In this document: positions 57,541 to 64,000 of the stretch, piece after piece
Numbering within the stretch: position 1 is the first letter of the stretch
Layout: every line of letters starts with the position of its first letter
NCBI RefSeq assembly: GCF_001659605.2
Contig: NC_035161.2
Location: 7,097,290 to 7,161,289, forward strand
DNA length: 64,000 nt
Direction of reading: 5' to 3'
Source: Manihot esculenta
Lineage: Eukaryota; Streptophyta; Magnoliopsida; Malpighiales; Euphorbiaceae
The notes under the pieces: generated by a model
Told to the model about the DNA's origin: nothing
Database searches by the model: none
The model's input: only the letters and a program-made list of their open reading frames with translations
Program-made: the position numbers and the translations under genes

Positions 57541-58775
57541 ATGGATACTTCTCAGTTCCCACAGGTAAACATATAAAGAAAAAAAAAAAATCTTTTTTTC
57601 CTCTCCTTTCTGGGTTGAGATTTTCAAGGCTAATGGGTTTTTTAATTTTCTTTTTTGCTTTATTTTCTTTATACCTTTATTCAAGATGATGTTGCTTATA
57701 CCCACCTTCCACTAATATTTGAAATTTATATGCTTCTGTCATTTGAAAAAGCTTTTGAAATTGTTCTTGAAAGTACTGCACTTTTTCCTCTCTTTTCTTT
57801 CTTTTTCTCTCCACCATCTGATGATAAAAAAGCACCAAGAAAAAGTTATTATAATTTTGTATGTATTATTGCTGTTGCAATCCTCAAAAGTAAAATAAAA
57901 AGCATTCTTCTTTTGTTTTCTTTGCTTTGTTTGTTTCTTATCACTTTCTTTTCATTTCTTTTCTCCCCATCTTTGATTTTTTTTTTTTTATCATGAAATT
58001 ATTATTTTTTATCTAATTTCAGGTGATTGGATTGGTTAAAGCCATGGAAGCTTCAAGGTCTGCTACTTTAGAGAGGAAGCTTGTTAGGCCTCAAAAGGAT
58101 CAAGCTTTGAATTGTCCAAGGTGCAATTCAACCAACACAAAATTCTGTTATTACAACAATTATAGTCTCTCTCAGCCAAGATACTTCTGCAAAACTTGTA
58201 GAAGATACTGGACTGAAGGTGGTTCTCTGAGAAATGTTCCTGTAGGTGGAGGTTCAAGAAAGAACAAGAGACCATCATCATCAAAGAATCTTCCTGATCT
58301 CACCAACCCACAACCTTCTGATCAAAACCCTAAGATCTATCAAGCTAGAGATCTCAACTTAGCTTATCCTCCTCCAAATGAAGATTATGGCAAAACCCAG
58401 AATCTAAAACCTAGCAATTTATCATCATCATCGACACCACATCATCATCATCATATGGCAGCCATGGAGCTTCTCAAGACTGGGATGAGTCCGAGGGGAT
58501 TGGATTCTTTCATGTGCATGCCTGTAGCTGATTCTAACCCAGTTTACTCATCCGGGTTTTCTTTGCAAGAATTCAAGCCAACTGTTAATTTTTTCTTGCA
58601 AGGGTTTGAAAACAGTAATGGGTATGAGAGTATTCATGGGGTGCAAGAAAATGGTGCAAAGCTCTTGTTTCCAATGGAGGAGTTGAAGCCAGTTCAAGCA
58701 AATACTGATCAATATGATCAAAATAGAAGGCAAGGTGATCATACAACTACTGGGTTTTGGAATGGAATGTATTAG
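57541..58775 (+). CDS. Dof-type zinc-finger transcription factor, two exons
   Basis: Spliced as 57541-57564 and 58023-58775. Exon 1 encodes eight residues (MDTSQFPQ) and ends at a GTAAAC donor. The intron (57565-58022) is T-rich and ends in AATTTCAG; phase 0. The 258-residue product has a Dof finger with Cys39, Cys42, Cys64 and Cys67 (C-X2-C-X21-C-X2-C), followed by the conserved [18 protein letters not shown] stretch and a basic KNKR tail. Dof proteins are nuclear and bind AAAG sites. The rest is low-complexity: a Ser run, a His run at about residues 145-149, and a C-terminus GFWNGMY resembling the WNGM tail seen in many Dof proteins but ending early. MDT(S/A)Q(F/W)PQ starts encoded by a short first exon are familiar from the Arabidopsis Dof4.6/Dof2.4-like group; I do not assign an orthologue. 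It is the only host gene here and looks intact. Confidence 0.93.
57565..58022 (+). other. Dof gene intron
   Basis: 458 bases, bounded by CACAG|GTAAAC and TTTCAG|GTGATT. Strongly T-rich, as usual for plant introns. Splicing joins codon 8 to codon 9 without a split codon. Confidence 0.85.
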
Positions 58776-58851
58776 TTTTTGCATGAAAATAATTGGTATT
58801 TTCTATAATTTTCTTCCTTTTTCTCTTATTTTCTTTCACTTGGTGAATGTT

Positions 58852-58857
58852 AATAAA
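58852..58857 (+). terminator. Possible polyadenylation signal of Dof gene
   Basis: AATAAA lies 77 bases after the stop codon. Plant signals are loose, so the true end could lie further downstream. Confidence 0.35.
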
Positions 58858-58859
58858 AA

Positions 58860-60236
58860 AAAAACTAACTGATAGGGCACATGGGTTGCTTTCCTGCTTT
58901 GAATTTGAACTTGAATTTCCTTGTTTTTTGAAGCTTTATTTTGGGTTGGCTGGCCAGTTTCATAAGAGCCAAGGTGATGAAGTCCTCTTTCTCCTCTCTC
59001 CTCTCTCCTCTCTACTCTCTAGGGCTATATTTACAGCAAGAAGTTATATTAGCTAGGCATTGTTTGAGAGAGAGAGAGAGAGAGAGATTTTTAATGCTCA
59101 TGTTCATGTAAGTAGCAGTTTGATTAAGAGACAGGAAATTTTATATATATAGAGTTGTTTAATTTGTTTATTTATGGATTTTAAGAAATGGGTATTGGTG
59201 ATCATATGTATGTGTGTGCTTGCTTGAGCTCTAAGTGAGTTGAGCTCGCGATGATGATTGGTTGTGAATCCTTTACAGCCATTTTCTTTTTCTTTTCCTT
59301 TTTCTTGGCCTTGGCTTTGCTTCGGAAGAGATGAGAATTGTGTTGGGTCTTATCAGAATAATTTTGGTCCTGAGATTCTTCCACCCACTAAAGCAATTTG
59401 AATTCATGAAGCAATTGTAGGATCTCTTAGAGAATAATCAGAGAAATGGAATGGCCTATATCCTCACCACTCTTCTTTCACCTTCTGTTTAGGGTAGGGC
59501 ATGGACCCAATGCAGGTGAAAATTTTTGTAAAAATTTAATTTAATTAATTTTTTAAGAATCTTCTTACTTAAAATTAAAAAATAAAATTTTCATTTGAAG
59601 AGAAATTAAAATTTTATATGATTTTATAATTTTTTTGAATTTTTTATTATAAAAAAATAATTTACTTAAATTAATCCAGTTAAATTATTAAATTTTTTAA
59701 GAATTAATTCATTTAAATTAAATAAAATTTAAAAAATTATTTATAGCTAAAGAAAAAGGGACCCACAAACATTCCTCTGGGTTATTCTGCATGGAAGATG
59801 GGAAGAATGATAATAATAATTTTCTCCACTGAGGAAATCATGGAAAAAGATAAGAGCCTCTATTTATTGAATAGAGAGAATATAGATATGGAATTGGGAA
59901 AAAAGATCAAAGAGCCTCCAATTTGTTAAAGTTATTGAATCAACATGATGATGATGATGAGCAATGGTGTCCACCATTGGCTGAGGTTGTCTTCAAATTG
60001 AAAAGCTTTGAATGAATGTGGGGATAGTGCTTTAATTTTGCTTTGCCAATTTTATATACCTATGCCTTATTGCTTCTTCCTTCTTTTGCTTTTCTTCATT
60101 GGTCTTTTGTATAATAACTTCATCCCAATTCTTTTTATCGCTCTCCTTTTTGTCGGTGATAAATTACACGAACAATTTTTATTTAGATTTAATTTATCAT
60201 AAATTTAATACGGTTTCTTTTAATTTTTATATAAGC
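58860..60236. other. Downstream intergenic with microsatellites
   Basis: Holds a pyrimidine-rich stretch (about 58984-59022), a (GA)n run of about 22 bases at 59066-59087 and AT-rich DNA. No further gene is supported; the small open frames are of chance size. Confidence 0.55.
59066..59087 (+). repeat. (GA)n microsatellite
   Basis: About eleven GA units in the likely 3' flank or 3' UTR of the Dof gene. Confidence 0.9.
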
Positions 60237-60515
60237 TCTATCACTTATTTATATATTAAATTTTTCATGAAATGATTTATTATTTGATGAATCGAGATTT
60301 AGTGAGATCACAAAACATAGACACTTGAAATGTAGTATGATTCGGTGAACAGATTAATAAACTGTAATTAATTTGATAAAGAGTTCAATCACTTGTTTAT
60401 ATATTGGTCTTTTCATGAAGTGAATTATTATTTAATGAAATTCAGAGTGGAGTGACCAGATGTAGACTCTTGGACTATAGTTTGATTCGATGAGCAGATC
60501 AATAAATTGTGATTG
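60237..60515. repeat. Imperfect direct duplication, about 150 bp period
   Basis: Two diverged copies of a segment running from (T/C)ATCACTT(A/G)TTTATATATT through TTTCATGAA(A/G)TGA to GA(A/G)CAGAT(T/C)AATAAA(C/T)TGT. The copies start near 60238 and 60388. No coding potential; possibly part of an old transposon end. Confidence 0.55.
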
Positions 60516-60825
60516 AAGAGTGAGTGCCTTTGATGCTTCATACGAGTCCTTCCATGCTCGATTTTGAAAAAGAAATTTGTAAAATATGAGAAAATGATCA
60601 GAAATCTACTAGAAATATACTGATAGAGACTTTTGGACGTTTAAGTCAGATTTATAACTTTTAGAGGGATTTTAAAAGAAATAAAAATAAATTTGAAAGC
60701 TAGACCCTATTAGCGATTTTAAGTATTTAGACTCGTAGTTCTAACGACAAATGGAGTAATTTTTTTATAATTATGAGATAAGGAAAAGATATATTTTTTT
60801 ATAATAATAATAATAATTATTATTA

Positions 60826-61263
60826 AATGTAAGCAATATTCGGTTTAAATAATAAAATTGATCGAACTGAATTAATTTAAAAATTTAATTTGATTTTTTA
60901 TTCTTTTCATATCGGTTCGATTTTTATTTTAAAAATTTTTAATTATTTTAGTTGATTTGATTTTAGTCAAAAAAATCAATAACATTAATCGATTAATAGC
61001 AATAATATATTATTTTTGATAATATAGATAAATTAAATTATAATTAAAATTAAAATATTTCAATTAAATTTTAGAATACATAAATTAAAATATAAAAAAT
61101 AAAAAATTTATTAAAAAATTCAACCGATTTAATTAAATTTAATTAAATCATATCAATCCGATTCGAATTAATTTTTATTATAATAAATTCAGCTTATTTT
61201 TATAAATATTAAAATTTTAATTTATTCAATTAAATTAATTTTAAATCGAATCCACTCACCCTA
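60826..61263 (+). repeat. Degraded copy of the hAT-like MITE family
   Basis: The left end reads GTAAGCAATATTCGGTTTAA and the right end TCGAATCCACTCACCC. Both are close to the ends of the intact MITE (GTGAGCAGTATTCAG; CCAAATACTCACCTC). The body is colinear but the CGGTTCGG repeats have mostly decayed to AT. Confidence 0.65.
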
Positions 61264-62023
61264 ATTATTATTACATTTCTTTTCACCACTTCCTGCATGT
61301 GGTGACGCTATTTTCACTTCAATGATACTCCACGTTTAATTGTTAGTTAAGCATTCTCATACATTTTGAGATTTCAATGTGTAAATTGGCTAAATTAATT
61401 AATCTGTGGAACATCAATTAGATTAAAAAAAGGCATTAAACAGTGTTTATTAATTTATTTTTTATTGATTTAAATTTTAATAAAATAAAATAAAAAACTA
61501 TAAATCAATTGTAATTTCTCAGTTTAATGAAAAAAGAAAAGAAAAGTGCGGTATGATGACAATGAGAGAAGTGTAAGCAGCTCTAAATATATAACATTTT
61601 AATTGTTAGATAAGACAAAGCTCTATTTTTTTTAAACAATAATTTATACGTAAAAAATATTTCTTTAAATAAATTTATTTTTAATAATATAACTTAAAAT
61701 TATTGTTTAGTTATTCATTACTATTAATCTCTACCATCCAGAGCCAAGTCAAAATCTAAAAAAAAAAAAAAATCAAAATTCATTACAATTTATTACACAA
61801 GCTTACCTATAAATAAACTATACAATCCGTAATCGATTAAGGTAAATCGAGCTCACCAAGAGATTGGACTCCTCAGAAAGGGAGTCCAGACGAAAAGAGG
61901 TCTAATTCATTTGACTATAAAGAGTAAGAGAGAAATGAAATAATCGTATGATAAAAATGGATAGATAGATATGCCTATACAGCTTTGCATGATAGTGACG
62001 TGTGTCACTATAGCAGAATGGTA
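61264..62023. other. AT-rich intergenic, no gene seen
   Basis: No open frame of note and no repeat family recognised. Confidence 0.55.
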
Positions 62024-62031
62024 TTAACTTT

Positions 62032-62496
62032 CAGAGGTGAGCAGTATTCAGTTCAAACCGAAAAAATCGACCGAACCGAACCGATTTAAAAATTTAGTTC
62101 GATTTTTTATACATTTCGATTCGGTTCGGTTTTTAATTTTAGAAATTTTGGTTATTTCGGTTCGGTTCGGTTTTGATCAGAAAAAACTGAAAAAACCGAA
62201 CCGAACCGATTAGTAATAATAATATATTTTTTCAATAATATAGAGAAATTAAATCATATTAAGATTAAAATATTTTAATTAAATTTTAAAATATTAAAAA
62301 TAAAGTGTAAAAAATAAAAAAATTATTAAAAATCGAAACCGATCATACCGAATCGAACCGAATCAGACCGGTTTGGTTCGATTCGGTTTCCGATTAAAAT
62401 CAGTTCGGTTCGATTTTTATAAACACTAAAATTTCAATTTTCAATTTATTCGATTCGATTCAATTTTAAACTGAACCGACCAAATACTCACCTCTG
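62032..62496 (+). mobile_element. hAT-like MITE, 465 bp, TSD TTAACTTT
   Basis: Flanked by a perfect 8-bp duplication TTAACTTT (62024-62031 and 62497-62504). Terminal inverted repeats begin CAGAGGTGAG; the right end is CTCACCTCTG. The 8-bp duplication and CA(G)-type ends fit hAT elements. Inside, both ends carry arrays of CGGTTCGG-like motifs in inverted orientation around an AT-rich centre. There is no transposase, so it is non-autonomous. The good preservation suggests a younger insertion than its three relatives in this window. Confidence 0.88.
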
Positions 62497-62504
62497 TTAA
62501 CTTT

Positions 62505-62960
62505 ACATATACACAGAAATTTTATTTTTTCTATGAATTTCAAATTAACAGTTGCGATACCAAAAAATTAAATAATGTTAATAAAAATTTAAGTGTAAAT
62601 TAAATATTATTATTATAAAACTTTTAAATTTTTTTGCACTTTCATTTTTTCAAAAAGATAATCTTAAAAGTAAAATGTTGGAAAACTTAATAATTAGATT
62701 CATACTAAATTAATATTCCTTGATCTCTCTAATATAAACAATTAATTTAAAATATAAAATATTAGGTTAAAAATATGAAGCAACATTGCGGACAAAATAT
62801 TACATACCCACCTTAGAAATATTTAAGGGTTTTTTTTTCCTAAAGACAAGAAATTTCATTAAAGTTTTAAAGGTTCAGAAATATTACAATCAAATATAAC
62901 TCATAAATCATTAAGGTGGATGAAAGATAAGAGACCATATATTAAAATTAAAAGAATCGA
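62505..62960. other. AT-rich intergenic, no gene seen
   Basis: Nothing supported. Confidence 0.5.
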
Positions 62961-63373
62961 ATTATTTATAAAAATAAAAAAATATTAATTTTAAATCGAC
63001 ATTAATTCAAATCGAGTTAAATTAAAATTTAATATTTATAAAAGTCAAATAATATTAATTTTAAATGGACATTAATTCAAATTGAGTTGATTCAGTTGAT
63101 TTAATCGTTAAACTTTTTAATAAATTTTTCTATTTTTTATATTTTATTTTTAATATTTTAAAATTTAATTAAAATAATTTAATTTTTAATTATAATTTAA
63201 TCTCTTTATATTATTAAAAATAATATATTATTTTCATTAATAAATTTAAATTTATCAATTTTTTATGATTAAAATTAAAATAATTAAAAATTTTAAAAAT
63301 AAAAATTAAATTAAAATTTTAAATTAATTTACTTCATTGATTTTTTTAATTTAAATAGAATATTGCTTTACCC
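62960..63373 (-). repeat. Probable degraded MITE copy in reverse orientation
   Basis: The right edge reads GAATATTGCTTTACCC, the reverse complement of the family left end (GGTAAAGCAATATTC). The AT-rich body with TAATATATTATTTTCATTAATA matches in reverse. The other end is unclear, and a 68-base local duplication lies there (about 62980 and 63048). Confidence 0.45.
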
Positions 63374-64000
63374 TATATTTCTTTTTTAAGGTATATTATA
63401 CAAATGGACATTTTATACCTTTTATTTATTTAATTAAATAACAATTTAATAATATTTAAAATTTAATAACAATTTAATAATATTTAAAATTTATACTTAT
63501 TTTTTTACATATTATTTAATTTTATTTAAAATTTTTTAATTAAAATCAAATTGATTATTTATAATTTAAATTTAATTAAAATAAAAAATTACTCATAAAT
63601 ACTGTAAAATCAAATGAAATCAAACTGAAATTATAAAAAAAAATTAAAATTATTTTTAAATCGTACTATATTTAGAAGAGAGTGAGTTATTAAAATAAGA
63701 ATTTTTAAAAATTTTAAAAAACATTCAAAAACCTTCGATTTTAACATTAAAGAGAGATTTTCTTAAAGATTATCTTTTTCTTTCTAAACAATCAAACTAT
63801 TAAGATAAAACTATTTAATGTATTTCAATAACCTAAGAGATGAGTAATTAATTTTGAAATATTACAGAAGTTAAATAATAATTTTACAAAATTCCTTTTA
63901 TAACGTGAAAATAGATCATGTGTAATGGATTTTCTTTTTTGATCATGCTTCTAGAATGGATTTTGATGCTATTGCAAAATTACAGGGCTGAGCTTTACCA
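63374..64000. other. AT-rich intergenic, no gene seen
   Basis: Short tandem duplication AATAACAATTTAATAATATTTAAAATTTA-like near 63437-63492; otherwise nothing supported to the window end. Confidence 0.5.

Noticed and set aside
57655..57996. Open frame of 113 codons inside the Dof intron
   Set aside because: It is T-rich intron sequence giving a hydrophobic Phe/Leu/Ser string; good donor and acceptor sites bracket it.
58847..59056. Small open frame just after the Dof gene
   Set aside because: It overlaps the presumed 3' UTR and is low in complexity, with no family match I know.

Overview
This is nuclear DNA of a flowering plant. It shows plant Ty3/gypsy chromovirus retrotransposons with chromodomains, a Ty1/copia relic, an hAT-type MITE family, and a two-exon Dof transcription factor gene. 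I see no bacterial, organellar or viral genome organisation. The exact species cannot be read from the sequence; a woody eudicot such as a member of the Euphorbiaceae is a weak guess.

Region 1 (1-53283) is almost wholly one nested cluster of a single long terminal repeat (LTR) retrotransposon family, Tekay/Del-like. Its LTRs begin TGTAATACCCGGCTAG and end CGGGTCGTTACA, are about 2.1-2.6 kb long, and use an initiator-Met tRNA primer site. I resolve these copies. E1 (+) is a truncated copy starting outside the window; its 3' LTR is split into three pieces (2967-3932, 16547-17092, 27078-27195). E2 (-, 3933-13919) is complete, with a 1660-codon frame lacking its start ATG. E2' (-, 13920-16546) is a second, truncated internal region sharing an LTR with E2. 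E3 (+, 17093-27077, target site duplication (TSD) ATCAT) has an intact gag and a ruined pol. E4 (+, 30412-39877, TSD CTATT) has a pol with several stops. E5 (-, 40940-50604, TSD TATAG) has only two nonsense codons. A solo LTR (-, 50680-53278, TSD GTTAG) completes the set. Older host sequence shows between them: a copia RNase H scrap, a different decayed gypsy pol (27375-30290), and an unexplained degenerate tandem repeat (about 40370-40800).

Region 2 (53284-57300) is AT-rich intergenic DNA with a CACTA-like subterminal scrap, one GC-rich island and a decayed MITE. Region 3 (about 57300-58860) is the only host protein-coding gene I can support: a Dof-type zinc-finger transcription factor with an 8-codon first exon. 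Region 4 (58860-64000) is AT-rich and carries an intact 465-bp hAT-like MITE with an 8-bp TSD plus two degraded relatives.

The retrotransposon domains would work together as usual: Gag packages RNA, protease cuts the polyprotein, RT/RNase H copies it from the tRNA-primed site, integrase inserts it, and the chromodomain directs insertion into heterochromatin. The most interesting signals are a conserved leader intron (donor inside the LTR, acceptor just before gag, removing the primer site), arrays of a GCC-box-like hairpin motif in every LTR, and E3, a recently mobile element whose pol was already dead.
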